This document shows positions 53,881 to 63,130 of a stretch of DNA of 64,000 nucleotides, piece after piece. The notes beneath the pieces were generated by a model. That model searched no databases. It saw only the letters and a list, made by a program, of their open reading frames with translations, and had not been told where the DNA came from. The DNA lies in contig CABYFA010000002.1 in the NCBI GenBank assembly GCA_902518155.1, forward strand, positions 1 to 64,000, in the 5' to 3' direction. Within the stretch, counting starts at the first letter, position 1. Every line of letters starts with the position of its first letter. The stretch comes from an uncultured Pelagibacteraceae bacterium. Lineage in GTDB: Bacteria > Pseudomonadota > Alphaproteobacteria > Pelagibacterales > Pelagibacteraceae. The translations under genes were made by a program, and so were the position numbers.

Positions 53881-54264
53881 ATGAATATAAAATCGTCAAA
53901 AACATTAGTCACAGAAGCTTTGAGTGAAATTAAAACAATTTCACCAGACGAAGCATTGTCAATGATGAATGAAGATAAATGTAATCTAATTGATATTAGA
54001 GATATAAGAGAACTTGAAAGAGATGGGCGAGTTGAAAATTCAAATCATATTCCGCGAGGCATGTTAGAATTTTGGTTAGATCCTGATAGTCCATATTTTA
54101 AAGATGGTAAATTAGATATGAATAAAGAAATGGTTCTTTTCTGTGCTGGCGGCATGAGATCGGCATTGGCTGCAAAAACTCTCAAAGATATGGGGTTTGA
54201 AAAAGTTTCACACATTGATGGTGGGTTTGGAGCTATTAGAAATAGTAAATTTAAGATTGTTTAA
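53881..54264 (+). CDS. rhodanese-domain sulphurtransferase
   Basis: A 127-aa single rhodanese domain. CNLIDIRDIRELERDGRV and the active-site loop LFCAGGMRS (Cys at about residue 88) are followed by SHIDGGFGAIRNS. It can carry a persulphide sulphur or act as a phosphatase-like domain; substrate unknown. It is convergent with the DsbA-like gene, sharing 4 bp. Confidence 0.9.
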   Translation: MNIKSSKTLVTEALSEIKTISPDEALSMMNEDKCNLIDIRDIRELERDGRVENSNHIPRGMLEFWLDPDSPYFKDGKLDMNKEMVLFCAGGMRSALAAKTLKDMGFEKVSHIDGGFGAIRNSKFKIV

Positions 54265-54845
54265 GAAACACACTCTTCTAAAGCATATTCAAGTCTATCT
54301 TGTCCCCAAAAAAGTTTATTGTTGACTATGAAAGTTGGAGCACCGAATACATCATTTTGAAAAGCTTTGTCAGTTAAACTTTTTAATTCGTCTTTTACTT
54401 TTTGATTACTTATATCTTCAAAAAATTTTTTTTTATCAATTTTACAATTATCTAAAATTTTGTTTACGTTAGCTTCGATTGATATATCTATATTATTTTT
54501 CCAATAGGCATCAAAACAGATATCAAAGTATTCACTTTTTTTATTTGCATCAATTGAAATAAATCCTCTCATTAAATAAAGGGTATTAATTGGAAATTTT
54601 TCATTCCATTTAAAAGATATATTATTTTTGTTAGCGATAATTTCGCAATCATTCTTCATATTTTTCATTTTCCGCTCATTAAAAGCAGGAGCAGTTATGT
54701 TACCCAACTTATGTAGACCACCTAGTAAAATAGGTTTATAATTAAAATCGACCCCATTTTTATTCTGCATTGATTTAATTTTTTTATAGGCAATGTAAGA
54801 ATATGGACTAATAAAATCGAAGTAAAAATCGATGATTTTACTCAT
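54261..54845 (-). CDS. DsbA-fold 2-hydroxychromene-2-carboxylate isomerase family protein
   Basis: A 194-aa kappa-class GST/HCCA isomerase-like protein. It starts IIDFYFDFISPYSYIAYKK, with the active-site Ser in ISPYSY instead of a CxxC, and ends FQNDVFGAPTFIVNNKLFWG with the cis-Pro loop. In naphthalene degraders the family acts on aromatic ring products; in oligotrophs it more likely handles glutathione conjugates. It overlaps the ABA4-like gene by 8 bp. Confidence 0.85.
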   Translation of the reverse strand: MSKIIDFYFDFISPYSYIAYKKIKSMQNKNGVDFNYKPILLGGLHKLGNITAPAFNERKMKNMKNDCEIIANKNNISFKWNEKFPINTLYLMRGFISIDANKKSEYFDICFDAYWKNNIDISIEANVNKILDNCKIDKKKFFEDISNQKVKDELKSLTDKAFQNDVFGAPTFIVNNKLFWGQDRLEYALEECVS

Positions 54846-55311
54846 ATAGGTTAATACTTTTCGCGTAAAATATTCTAATGAGCCAATAAATAAAAATGCC
54901 TAAAGGACCAATTAAATAAGTGATTATTAATGGAATGCCAACAAGAACCTTATTGATAAAAAATTTTTGTGAGTCTCTTACAATCCAGCCACCGACGAAT
55001 AAATTAATTGATACAAAGTGGATCCAAAATAACATTAAAAAAATATTACTTGAAAACAAACCTGATAAATTACTAATACTTAAATATAATTCAAAATTAC
55101 TATCGAAATCATAAGCATTTAAATAAGCTTTATAAAGCACAAATATGTAAGCACCTCCTAATAATGTGATTGGAAAAATAGAAGTAACAAAATATTTTGT
55201 AAAGTTTGATTGTGGAAAAAATATTAATACTAACCAAAAAGGCAAAACTCCTAAATTCACCCAGAAGTAGAGAATTTCAATTGTAAAGTAAGCATAAATT
55301 TGTTCGATCAT
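54838..55311 (-). CDS. ABA4-like (DUF4281) membrane protein
   Basis: A 157-aa protein with four hydrophobic helices. NLGVLPFWLVLIFFPQSNF, TLLGGAYIFVLYKAY and NLFVGGWIVRDSQK match the ABA4-like family (PF14108), named after a plant protein needed for neoxanthin formation. The bacterial role is unknown; a carotenoid or lipid link is only a guess. Co-translated with the DsbA-fold gene. Confidence 0.78.
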   Translation of the reverse strand: MIEQIYAYFTIEILYFWVNLGVLPFWLVLIFFPQSNFTKYFVTSIFPITLLGGAYIFVLYKAYLNAYDFDSNFELYLSISNLSGLFSSNIFLMLFWIHFVSINLFVGGWIVRDSQKFFINKVLVGIPLIITYLIGPLGIFIYWLIRIFYAKSINLYE

Positions 55312-55339
55312 TTTAAATTATATTATATTAGATCTTACA

Positions 55340-55903
55340 ATGATTCCTATAAGAAATAAGAGAAAAACATTACAGGTGACTGTAGATGAAATGAGAAATT
55401 TTGCTTTAGCATATGTTGAAAAATATGCCCCATCTAAACAACAATTAAGAACATATTTACTAAAAAAATATCTCAAATTATCTGTTCCAAATGTAAAAAA
55501 ACAGGATGTGACAAATTTAATTGATATTGTTTTATCTGATTTAGAAAAAAATAAATTCATCAATGATAAATTTTATTCTGAAAGTAAAGCCAAAAGTATG
55601 ATCCGAAGAGGAAGTTCGATTAATAAAATCAGAAACTACTTAATTGGCAAAGGTGTTAATGATGAATTTATAAAAGACACAGTCAATAAAATTAATGAAG
55701 ATAATTCAGATCAAGATTTTTTTTCGGCAATTAAAATTTGTAAAAAGAAAAGAATTGGACCCGCTAGGATTGAAGATAATAGACCACTTTTTTATAAAAA
55801 GGATATCTCTTTATTGGCAAGAAATGGCTTCGACTTTGAGACATCAAAAAAAGTTATGGAATTAAAAAAAGATGATTATTTAAAAATAATAAAACTACTT
55901 TGA
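55340..55903 (+). CDS. recX: RecA regulator RecX
   Basis: A 187-aa all-helical protein of three-helix repeats. Typical are MRNFALAYVEKYAPSKQQLR, FINDKFYSESKAKSMIRRGS and GSSINKIRNYLIGKGVNDEF. RecX binds RecA filaments and limits recombination. No recA lies nearby. Its 3' end overlaps the small gene on the other strand by 9 bp. Confidence 0.85.
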   Translation: MIPIRNKRKTLQVTVDEMRNFALAYVEKYAPSKQQLRTYLLKKYLKLSVPNVKKQDVTNLIDIVLSDLEKNKFINDKFYSESKAKSMIRRGSSINKIRNYLIGKGVNDEFIKDTVNKINEDNSDQDFFSAIKICKKKRIGPARIEDNRPLFYKKDISLLARNGFDFETSKKVMELKKDDYLKIIKLL

Positions 55904-56038
55904 TTTTTTTTTCTTTTCTTCTTCAACTAATTGATTGATTTTATTTCTGATATAATTTTTGACATATACAAATACTAATAAGCCAAAAATAGATACCGAT
56001 ACAATAATTATTAGTATTATTCTTAATTGCTCATCCAT
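55895..56038 (-). CDS. 47-aa single-helix membrane protein
   Basis: Not in the ORF track. The frame is MDEQLRIILIIIVSVSIFGL, LVFVYVKNYIRNKINQLVEE and a Lys-rich EKKKKSK end. One transmembrane helix (about residues 6-27) is followed by a basic cytoplasmic tail. The ATG comes one base after the cysQ stop, so it is translationally coupled to cysQ. No known family. Confidence 0.6.
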   Translation of the reverse strand: MDEQLRIILIIIVSVSIFGLLVFVYVKNYIRNKINQLVEEEKKKKSK

Positions 56039-56039
56039 A

Positions 56040-56810
56040 TTAGATATTTTTATTTTTTAAGATTAAACTGGGATTTTTAAGATTTTTCTTTCCATATTTA
56101 ATTTCTTTACCTTCAAAATCTGAAATTATTCCTCCAGCATGTTGTAAAATTGCATGACCAGCCGCTATATCCCATTCATAAGCCCTAGGCTCAGCCACAT
56201 ATCCATCATATTCACCAGCAGCAATAACACAAAATTTAAGTGAACTTTTCATTCTAACATATTTTTTTACATTAAATTTTTTATGTAATTTTTCTATCTC
56301 TGGTTTAATCTTTGAAGAATTTGATACAAATTTAATTTCATTTTTATTAAAATTTTTTGAACAATCTAAATTCTTTGTTTTACCATTTGTAAATTCATAG
56401 GCGTTATTTGGACCATAGGAGTAAAACATTCTTTTTTTTGAAGGTGCATAAATTAATCCAGCTGCGGGATTTTTATTTATTATTAATCCAGCATTAATTG
56501 TAAATTCCTCTAGATTATTTATGTAGTCATAGGTGCCATCTATAGGGTCAATTAACCAAAAGTTTTCAAGATTGTTTATTGATTTATTATCAGAAGTCTC
56601 TTCTGAAATAATGGGAAGTTCAGGTGTTAATTCTTTAATTTTTTGAGTAACAATTTTATTAACTTCTAAATCTCCATTACTAACAGGAGTATTATCGGCT
56701 TTAATTTTTTTTATAAGTCCTTGTTTTCTTAAATCTAAAGAAATTTTTCCTGCATGAATAAATGTATCAATCAGATTTTCGACAATCTTTTTTAAATTCA
56801 AATTATTCAT
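56040..56810 (-). CDS. cysQ: 3'(2'),5'-bisphosphate nucleotidase CysQ (IMPase superfamily)
   Basis: A 256-aa Mg-dependent phosphatase. Metal-site motifs are LPIISEETSD, WLIDPIDGTYDYINN and YEWDIAAGHAILQHAGG. It hydrolyses PAP or PAPS, protecting sulphate assimilation; inositol phosphatase activity is an alternative. CysQ is favoured by the DPIDGT plus EWDIAAGHAI pattern. It overlaps the upstream DUF3553 gene by 8 bp. Confidence 0.88.
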   Translation of the reverse strand: MNNLNLKKIVENLIDTFIHAGKISLDLRKQGLIKKIKADNTPVSNGDLEVNKIVTQKIKELTPELPIISEETSDNKSINNLENFWLIDPIDGTYDYINNLEEFTINAGLIINKNPAAGLIYAPSKKRMFYSYGPNNAYEFTNGKTKNLDCSKNFNKNEIKFVSNSSKIKPEIEKLHKKFNVKKYVRMKSSLKFCVIAAGEYDGYVAEPRAYEWDIAAGHAILQHAGGIISDFEGKEIKYGKKNLKNPSLILKNKNI

Positions 56811-56973
56811 TGATCTTTATTAATTCTATATTTTTAGTATTTATTACTTTTTTTCCAACATTTTCAAAATTAACTGTCACTTTTTCTTTTATAATTGATT
56901 GAACTTGACCTATACCCCAGTTTTTATTAGAAGGATTGATAACTTTGTCTCCTGGTTCAAAATCTAATATCAT
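56803..56973 (-). CDS. DUF3553-family protein
   Basis: A 56-aa gene absent from the ORF track. [20 protein letters not shown], then [20 protein letters not shown] and KKVI match the DUF3553 family, a small SH3-like barrel common in alphaproteobacteria and related to domains that join UvrD-type repair proteins. Its function is not known. It heads the minus-strand cysQ transcript. Confidence 0.85.
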   Translation of the reverse strand: MILDFEPGDKVINPSNKNWGIGQVQSIIKEKVTVNFENVGKKVINTKNIELIKINE

Positions 56974-57014
56974 TTAATTTAACTTATATTAGAAATAAGT
57001 ATAAATACCATCAA

Positions 57015-58133
57015 ATGAATAAAGAATTAAATTCAATAGGATTAAACAAGAAACCATCAGACACAAAAGTAGTTGTTGCAATGTCTGGAGGTGTAGATTC
57101 ATCAACTGTAGCAGGCATGATGAAAAAAGAGGGATATGACGTAATTGGTATTACTTTAAAACTTTATGACGATGCAAAGCAGGTCGCAGAATCAAAGCAA
57201 TGTTGTTCTGGTCAAGATATCATGGATGCTAAAAGAGTTGCTCAGAAATTAGATATAGAACATAAAATTTTATATTATCAAAATAAGTTTAAGCAAGGAG
57301 TTATAGATAATTTTGTTGATAGTTACTTAAAAGGTGAAACTCCAATACCTTGTGTTCAATGTAATCAAACAGTAAAATTTAAGGATTTATTTGAAGTTTC
57401 TAAAGATTTAAATGCTGATGCTTTAATCACTGGGCATTATGTGAAAAGTGTTACTTCAAATAATAATACAAATATGTACAGAGCTATCGACGAAAATAGA
57501 GATCAAAGTTATTTTCTTTTCAATACTACTAGAGAACAACTTGATTATTTAAGATTTCCATTAGGTGGTCTTCATAAAAATGAAACACGTGAAATTGCAA
57601 AAAAACTAGACCTTAATGTTGCTGATAAACCAGACAGCCAGGATATATGTTTTGTACCTGGTGGAGATTATGCATCAGTAATTCAAAAATTCAGACCAGA
57701 CTCATTTAAAAAAGGAAACATAAAAGATCTTAAAGGTAATGTCATTGGTGTTCACGATGGAATTATAAATTTTACTATTGGTCAAAGAAAAGGAATAAAA
57801 GTTTCTGACAAAGAAGCTTTATACGTTATTAAAATTAATTCTGAAAAAAATGAAATAATTGTTGGACCAAAAGAATATTTAGGAAAGAAAGATATTTTAT
57901 TAAAAAATATTAATTTATTAGCAAATGAACAAGAATTTAAATCCAGCATTTTTGTAAAAGTTAGATCTACTGGCAAATTGCTTAAAGCAAACGTTAACCT
58001 AAGTGATCAAAATGGTGCGAATGTAAACCTTGAAAGCCCTGAGGATGGAATATCACCAGGCCAAGCATGTGTTTTCTATAATAAAGATGCTCTCGGTTAT
58101 AAAGTATTAGGAGGCGGCTGGATAAAGGAATAA
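57015..58133 (+). CDS. mnmA: tRNA-specific 2-thiouridylase MnmA
   Basis: A 372-aa enzyme adding sulphur to U34 of tRNA-Lys, -Glu and -Gln. Its PP-loop is [13 protein letters not shown], the first catalytic Cys lies in [14 protein letters not shown] and the second in [13 protein letters not shown]. The C-terminal OB-like barrel ends [11 protein letters not shown] sulphur relay from a desulfurase is needed; sufS here or another desulfurase could supply it. Confidence 0.95.
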   Translation: MNKELNSIGLNKKPSDTKVVVAMSGGVDSSTVAGMMKKEGYDVIGITLKLYDDAKQVAESKQCCSGQDIMDAKRVAQKLDIEHKILYYQNKFKQGVIDNFVDSYLKGETPIPCVQCNQTVKFKDLFEVSKDLNADALITGHYVKSVTSNNNTNMYRAIDENRDQSYFLFNTTREQLDYLRFPLGGLHKNETREIAKKLDLNVADKPDSQDICFVPGGDYASVIQKFRPDSFKKGNIKDLKGNVIGVHDGIINFTIGQRKGIKVSDKEALYVIKINSEKNEIIVGPKEYLGKKDILLKNINLLANEQEFKSSIFVKVRSTGKLLKANVNLSDQNGANVNLESPEDGISPGQACVFYNKDALGYKVLGGGWIKE

Positions 58134-58134
58134 G

Positions 58135-58218
58135 CTATTTTTTCTTATTTTTTTTTCTAGCTCTTCTTTTTTTCGACCCCATTTTTCTTCGGCCTCTATG
58201 TTTCTTTGGGTAACTCAT
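58135..58218 (-). CDS. 27-aa highly basic peptide
   Basis: Very short and absent from the ORF track. The frame is MSYPKKHRGRRKMGSKKRRA followed by RKKNKKK. An AAGGA ribosome-binding site sits 5 nt before the ATG and the stop lies 1 bp past the end of mnmA. About two thirds of residues are Lys/Arg, typical of a tiny ribosome- or RNA-binding protein, similar in style to bTHX or COX24-like proteins. Family not confirmed. Confidence 0.55.
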   Translation of the reverse strand: MSYPKKHRGRRKMGSKKRRARKKNKKK

Positions 58219-58252
58219 TAAATCCTTTTCATTAATTTATTGAATTTTTGAT

Positions 58253-59467
58253 ATGGATATAGCATTGTCCTTTAATCATATCAATTTTTTTATGGGTAAA
58301 TCTTTTAAGACATTTTTAAAACACACTGCAAAAGATTTTCATAACCAATCAGTAAATCCACCAGTGGTTAGAGCATCGACAATTATTTTTAAGTCTATGC
58401 AACATATAAGAAAAACTCAAAAAAAAGCTCTACGAAATCCAACAGGTGGTCATTTTGATTACGGCAGACAAGGGACTTCTACTACTTATATATTACAAAA
58501 AATTTTAACAAAACTTGAAGAAAGTTATCATGTTTTTACAACACCAACAGGTTTTGGCTCCGTTTTTTTAGCAATATTTAGCGTTGTTAGACCTGGAGAT
58601 GAAATGTTAGTTGCAGATCCAGTTTACAGTCCTACACGAATTTTAACTGAAGATTATCTAAAAGATTTTAATATAAAGACAGTTTTTTATAATCCGCATG
58701 ACCTCAATACATTAAAAAACAATATTACAAAGAAAACAAAATTGATTTTTGTAGAAAATCCTGGAAGTAATACTTTTGATTTTCAAGACTTGGGTAAAAT
58801 TATTTCGATTGCAAAAAAGCATAAGCTATACACTGCAATTGATAATACTTGGGGTACCCCTTATTACTTAAAACCAATTAAACTTGGTTTTGATATGTCA
58901 ATTGTTTCTGCAACTAAATATTATTCTGGACATTCAGATGTTATGGGTGGAAGTTTAGCAGTAAATAAAAGAGTATTTTCCAAAGTTAAAGCAGCAGAAA
59001 AAATTACAGGTCTTAGATTAGGACCTGATGATGCTTATTTAATAACTAGGGGATTAAGAACGTTAGACGTGAGATTAGACAGACATAGAGAAAATGCTAA
59101 AAAAGTTGCAGCATTTTTATTAAAAAATAAAAGAATTAAATTGTTATATCCTTTCAAAAAAAATTCACAAAATTTTAGAATGTGGAAAAAATATTATTCT
59201 GGAGCGTCAGGTTTAATGGGATTAAAGATAAAAGCTAAGAATATTAATTCTGTTCGAAAGTTTGTTAATTCACTGAAATTGTTTGGCTATGGCTATAGTT
59301 GGGGCGGATTTGAGAGTTTAGCGCTTCATCAAGAATTTAGAGAAACCGGTAAAAGAAAATATATGAACTTACCAAAAGATGAACATTTAGTAAGATTACA
59401 TGTAGGTCTTGAAGATCCTAATGATTTGATTGCTGATATCAAACAAGCTTTAAGACATTTAAGATGA
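58253..59467 (+). CDS. metC: cystathionine beta-lyase-like PLP enzyme
   Basis: A 404-aa Cys/Met-metabolism PLP enzyme. FDYGRQGTSTTYILQ, VENPGSNTFDFQDL, the PLP lysine in VSATKYYSGHSDVMGG and a late GYSWGGFESL identify the MetC branch. It cleaves cystathionine to homocysteine, or possibly cysteine. The first ATG is used, but MGKSFKTFLKH at 58292 may be the true start; no clear ribosome-binding site separates them. It overlaps the MFS gene by 4 bp. Confidence 0.9.
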   Translation: MDIALSFNHINFFMGKSFKTFLKHTAKDFHNQSVNPPVVRASTIIFKSMQHIRKTQKKALRNPTGGHFDYGRQGTSTTYILQKILTKLEESYHVFTTPTGFGSVFLAIFSVVRPGDEMLVADPVYSPTRILTEDYLKDFNIKTVFYNPHDLNTLKNNITKKTKLIFVENPGSNTFDFQDLGKIISIAKKHKLYTAIDNTWGTPYYLKPIKLGFDMSIVSATKYYSGHSDVMGGSLAVNKRVFSKVKAAEKITGLRLGPDDAYLITRGLRTLDVRLDRHRENAKKVAAFLLKNKRIKLLYPFKKNSQNFRMWKKYYSGASGLMGLKIKAKNINSVRKFVNSLKLFGYGYSWGGFESLALHQEFRETGKRKYMNLPKDEHLVRLHVGLEDPNDLIADIKQALRHLR

Positions 59468-60684
59468 GTTCTGAAAAATTTTTTCGTTCAAAAACAGCGA
59501 TAGTAACTTTATTTGCTGCATGCTTTGTTGTTTTGATTTCTTTGGGTGTCAGACAAACATTTGGTTTGTTCTTTATGGACTTCAACGAGAGTTTAAAGAT
59601 AAGCAACACCGCATTTGGTTTTGCAATTGGGATGCAGATGTTGATGTGGGGTATAACAGGTCCTATCTTCGGAGCTATAGCAGATAAATATGGAGGACAT
59701 ATAGCTATAATCGGAGCATTTATTTTTTATACTTTAGGTGTTTATTTTTTATACACGGGTCCAAACACTGGAATATTTTTTCAAATCCATATGGGTTTAT
59801 TAATCGGAATAGGTCTTGGTGGAACAGCAATAAGTATTCCTATGTCAGTTGTGGGGAAACATTTTCCATTATCTACAAGAACGATTGCAATGAGTTTTGT
59901 TACTGCTGTTGGATCATTTGGTTACTTTCTTTCACCAATTTTTACTAATTTTTCTCTCACAGAGTTTGGTTGGAACTACACATTATTTGTTTTTTGCTTA
60001 TTTTTGTTATCCGGTTTAGTTGCAGCATATTTTGTTAGATCTCCATCTAAAATGGAAAGTGTCGAAAAAACTTCTGATCAATCTTTTAAGGAAGCTCTCT
60101 CAGAAGCTTTTAAAACTAAAAGTTATATTTTACTTGTATCAGGGTTTTTTGTATGTGGTTTTCATATAACTTTGGTTGGAACGCATGTACCTAAATATGT
60201 AATAGATAGAGGACTTGAGGATTGGACTGCAGCAGCAATTTTATCTTTGATTGGTTTATTTAATATTTTTGGTTCACTACTAAGTGGCTACCTCTCTGCA
60301 AAAATGAGTAAGAAAATTATCCTTAGTGTAATTTATTTTTTAAGAGGTGTTTCTATAATTTTTTTTATATTTATGCCCGCAAGTAATATTAACGCATTTT
60401 TATTTGGTGCAAGTTTTGGTTTTTTATGGCTATCAACAGTGCCTGCAACAAGTGGAATTGTAGCTCACTTGTTTGGGACAAAGTATTTAGGTCTACTATA
60501 TGGAATTGTTTTTTTAAGTCACCAAGTAGGATCTTTTTTTGGCGCTTATCTAGGGGGTTTATTTTATGATCTATATGGGTCATATGATTATGCGTGGTAT
60601 TTAGCAATTGCATTATCAGTTTTTGCAGCAATAATTCATCTGCCAATTAGAGAAGAACCAGTTTTAAGACTAAAAACAGAATAA
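59464..60684 (+). CDS. MFS transporter (oxalate/formate-antiporter-like)
   Basis: A 406-aa inner-membrane carrier with twelve hydrophobic helices. The loop 2-3 motif is PIFGAIADKYGGH, and the repeat half begins KSYILLVSGFFVCGFHI. LGVRQTFGLFFMDF in helix 1 is common in monocarboxylate/OFA-type MFS members. Substrate unknown. It is coupled to the preceding metC-like gene (ATGA overlap) and may move a sulphur or organic acid compound. Confidence 0.87.
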   Translation: MSSEKFFRSKTAIVTLFAACFVVLISLGVRQTFGLFFMDFNESLKISNTAFGFAIGMQMLMWGITGPIFGAIADKYGGHIAIIGAFIFYTLGVYFLYTGPNTGIFFQIHMGLLIGIGLGGTAISIPMSVVGKHFPLSTRTIAMSFVTAVGSFGYFLSPIFTNFSLTEFGWNYTLFVFCLFLLSGLVAAYFVRSPSKMESVEKTSDQSFKEALSEAFKTKSYILLVSGFFVCGFHITLVGTHVPKYVIDRGLEDWTAAAILSLIGLFNIFGSLLSGYLSAKMSKKIILSVIYFLRGVSIIFFIFMPASNINAFLFGASFGFLWLSTVPATSGIVAHLFGTKYLGLLYGIVFLSHQVGSFFGAYLGGLFYDLYGSYDYAWYLAIALSVFAAIIHLPIREEPVLRLKTE

Positions 60685-60685
60685 T

Positions 60686-61837
60686 TTGAACAGATTAAAT
60701 CAATTAATAGAGATACATCAGTCAGGAAAACCCTACATTATTTATAAATCTAAAAAAGGATTTAATCTTTATACTAATTTTTCAAAAAAGATTATTTTGA
60801 ATAATAAAAATATTAAAAGTTTTTTGTCTAAAAAAAATAAAAAGAAATCAAAAGATACTGACCTTTTTATTGGTTTCTTTGGATATGAGTTATTGAATAA
60901 TCTGATTGATGTTAAAATCCCAAAACAGAAGAATTTAAATTTTCCCAAGGGTATTTTTTATAAGCCGGAGAAAAAGATTAAACTTAGCAACAAATTAAAT
61001 TATGATTTTGAAAATTTTAAATCAGGTAATTTTGAAATAAATATTAATAGAAAAAATTATACAAAAATATTCAATAAATTTAAAAAAAAAATAAAAAGTG
61101 GTGAAACTTATCAAATTAAAATTTGCACTAAATATAAAACAAAGTCAAAAATTAATCCGTTAGATTTTTTTTCGAGGTTATCTAATACTAACCTAGCTCC
61201 TGAGGCTTTTATGATTAAAGATCATGATTATTCAATAATTAGTTGTTCCCCAGAAACTTTAATTACAAAAAAGGGGAGTGATATATCTACAAAACCAATA
61301 GCTGGAACTGTAAAAAAAACGAAGCATTTAAATAAAATGAAGGCATTAGATTATTTTAGAAAAAATTTAAAAGAAACCAAAGAACATAATATGATTGTTG
61401 ATATGGAAAGAAATGATTTGTCAAGAATTTGTAAAGTGGGCACTGTAAAATTATCTAAACAAAAAATCGTAGAAGAATACAAAGACCTTTTTCATTATGT
61501 CAGTCTCATCAAGGGTAAATTAAAAAAAAATATAAATAATTTTGAAATCATTAAAGCAATGATGCCTGGTGGTTCAGTTATTGGGTGTCCAAAGATTAAT
61601 ACGCTTAATCTTTTAAATAATCAGGAAAAAGAAAACAGGAATATTTATACAGGAAGTTTTGGCTACATAAAATTCAATGGTGATATGAGATTTAACATAA
61701 TTATACGTTCAATTTTAAATTTTAAAAACATATCTGAAATTTCAGTTGCTTCAGGTGTTGTCGTCGATAGTAATGCCAATCATGAATTCAATGAGAATTT
61801 TCTTAAAGCTAAAGCGTTAATAGATTTATTTAAATGA
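60686..61837 (+). CDS. pabB: aminodeoxychorismate/anthranilate synthase component I
   Basis: A 383-aa chorismate-binding enzyme with a TTG start 1 nt after the MFS stop. Catalytic motifs are SCSPETLI, KPIAGTVKK, IVDMERNDLSRIC and MMPGGSVIGCPKI. With the following amidotransferase and class-IV aminotransferase it should make p-aminobenzoate for folate. Oddly, the key site reads PIAGT, as in TrpE, rather than the PIKGT with active-site Lys of E. coli PabB. Context favours PabB. Confidence 0.85.
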   Translation: MNRLNQLIEIHQSGKPYIIYKSKKGFNLYTNFSKKIILNNKNIKSFLSKKNKKKSKDTDLFIGFFGYELLNNLIDVKIPKQKNLNFPKGIFYKPEKKIKLSNKLNYDFENFKSGNFEININRKNYTKIFNKFKKKIKSGETYQIKICTKYKTKSKINPLDFFSRLSNTNLAPEAFMIKDHDYSIISCSPETLITKKGSDISTKPIAGTVKKTKHLNKMKALDYFRKNLKETKEHNMIVDMERNDLSRICKVGTVKLSKQKIVEEYKDLFHYVSLIKGKLKKNINNFEIIKAMMPGGSVIGCPKINTLNLLNNQEKENRNIYTGSFGYIKFNGDMRFNIIIRSILNFKNISEISVASGVVVDSNANHEFNENFLKAKALIDLFK

Positions 61838-62391
61838 TTTATGTAATTGATCATAACGACTCCTTTACTCATAATGTAGTTCATCAATTTGCTTTGTTTG
61901 ATAAAGTTGAGTGCGATAACTATGATAAAATTAACGAAAATAAAATTAAGCAAGCATCTACAATAATTTTTTCACCCGGTCCAGGTAATCCAAAAAATTA
62001 TCCAATCACTTCAAAGATTTATAAAAAATATAAAGGTAAAAAGAAAATCATAGGAATTTGTTTAGGATTTCAACATATTCTATTTTGTGAAGGTGCAAAA
62101 ATTGTTGAACAAAAAAAAATTTATCATGGTTTTCAATCAAATATAAAAGTAATCACTAATAAATCTTTATTTAAAAAAGGAAAAATATTTAAAGTTGGCA
62201 GGTATCATTCTTTAAAATTAAAAGAACCTTTCAAATCTAATAATTTTGAGATAACTATGAGATGTTTAAATTCAAAAGTTGCAATGGCATTTGAAAATCA
62301 AAAGGAAAAAATTTATGGATTTCAATTTCACCCAGAATCTTTTTTAACTATCAATGGTAACCTACTTATTAAAAAAATCTTATCAGCTTAA
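61834..62391 (+). CDS. pabA: glutamine amidotransferase component (PabA/TrpG)
   Basis: A 185-aa class I glutaminase feeding ammonia to PabB. It shows DHNDSFTHNVVHQF, the oxyanion FSPGPGNPKNYP, the nucleophile in IGICLGFQH and the His-Glu in FQFHPESF. It overlaps pabB by 4 bp and pabC by 38 bp. The same protein may serve both folate and tryptophan branches; no other trp genes are nearby. Confidence 0.9.
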   Translation: MIYVIDHNDSFTHNVVHQFALFDKVECDNYDKINENKIKQASTIIFSPGPGNPKNYPITSKIYKKYKGKKKIIGICLGFQHILFCEGAKIVEQKKIYHGFQSNIKVITNKSLFKKGKIFKVGRYHSLKLKEPFKSNNFEITMRCLNSKVAMAFENQKEKIYGFQFHPESFLTINGNLLIKKILSA

Positions 62392-63127
62392 AGACTTAAA
62401 ACAAATAGAATTCCAAGATCTTTGGGGGGATCATGGAATTTTTACAACGATGTGGATTTTTGGTAAACCTGCAAAAATTTTATTTTTTGATAATCATTTA
62501 AAAAACTTAATTTTGTCATTAAAAAAATATCAAATAAAAAAGAAATCATTAAGGTCGGATATTTTAGAAATAATAAATAAAAATTTATCCAAAAAGAGGA
62601 AATATAATCACCTATTGAGAATTGCTATAAATAAAAAAGTTATTTCAATATCTTTAAGGAAAAGAGTTAAACCAAAATTAAATTTTAATTTGAAATTAGT
62701 AAAATTAAAAAGAGAAAAACCAGAGTTTAAAAATCTTAAATACAAAAAGATCTTATCTTATTTATCTAAAATGGATAACTCCCAATCAGATATTGCATTG
62801 GTATCTAATAAGAAATTATTAGAAACCGGAACCTCAAATTTATTATTTGTTAAAGATCAAAAATTTTTTACTCCCAAAAAGGATTATTATGAGGGAAATA
62901 CTTATAAATTTTTCAAAACAAAAATAACAAAGATTTTTAAGAAAGATATTTTGCTTAAAGAGATAAAAAATTATGATGAAATTTTATTAGTAGGATCTGG
63001 GAAAGGGGTTGCTTCAGTTAGAACTATAAATGAGCTTAAATGGAAAAGAAAAAACCTAAAAAAATTTAAGTTTTTATCAAAACAATATGATGCAGTCATA
63101 AATAAATGCAATTCTTATAGATTTTAA
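62354..63127 (+). CDS. pabC: aminodeoxychorismate lyase-like class IV aminotransferase
   Basis: A 257-aa PLP enzyme of the branched-chain aminotransferase/PabC fold. It has GDHGIFTTMWIFGKPAKILF near the N terminus, KILSYLSKMDN with the likely PLP Lys before it, and KLLETGTSNLLFV (the TxSN phosphate loop). The sequence is divergent, Lys-rich and the start overlaps pabA by 38 bp; no other start fits the frame. It would release pyruvate from aminodeoxychorismate. Confidence 0.8.
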   Translation: MVTYLLKKSYQLKDLKQIEFQDLWGDHGIFTTMWIFGKPAKILFFDNHLKNLILSLKKYQIKKKSLRSDILEIINKNLSKKRKYNHLLRIAINKKVISISLRKRVKPKLNFNLKLVKLKREKPEFKNLKYKKILSYLSKMDNSQSDIALVSNKKLLETGTSNLLFVKDQKFFTPKKDYYEGNTYKFFKTKITKIFKKDILLKEIKNYDEILLVGSGKGVASVRTINELKWKRKNLKKFKFLSKQYDAVINKCNSYRF

Positions 63128-63130
63128 CAG

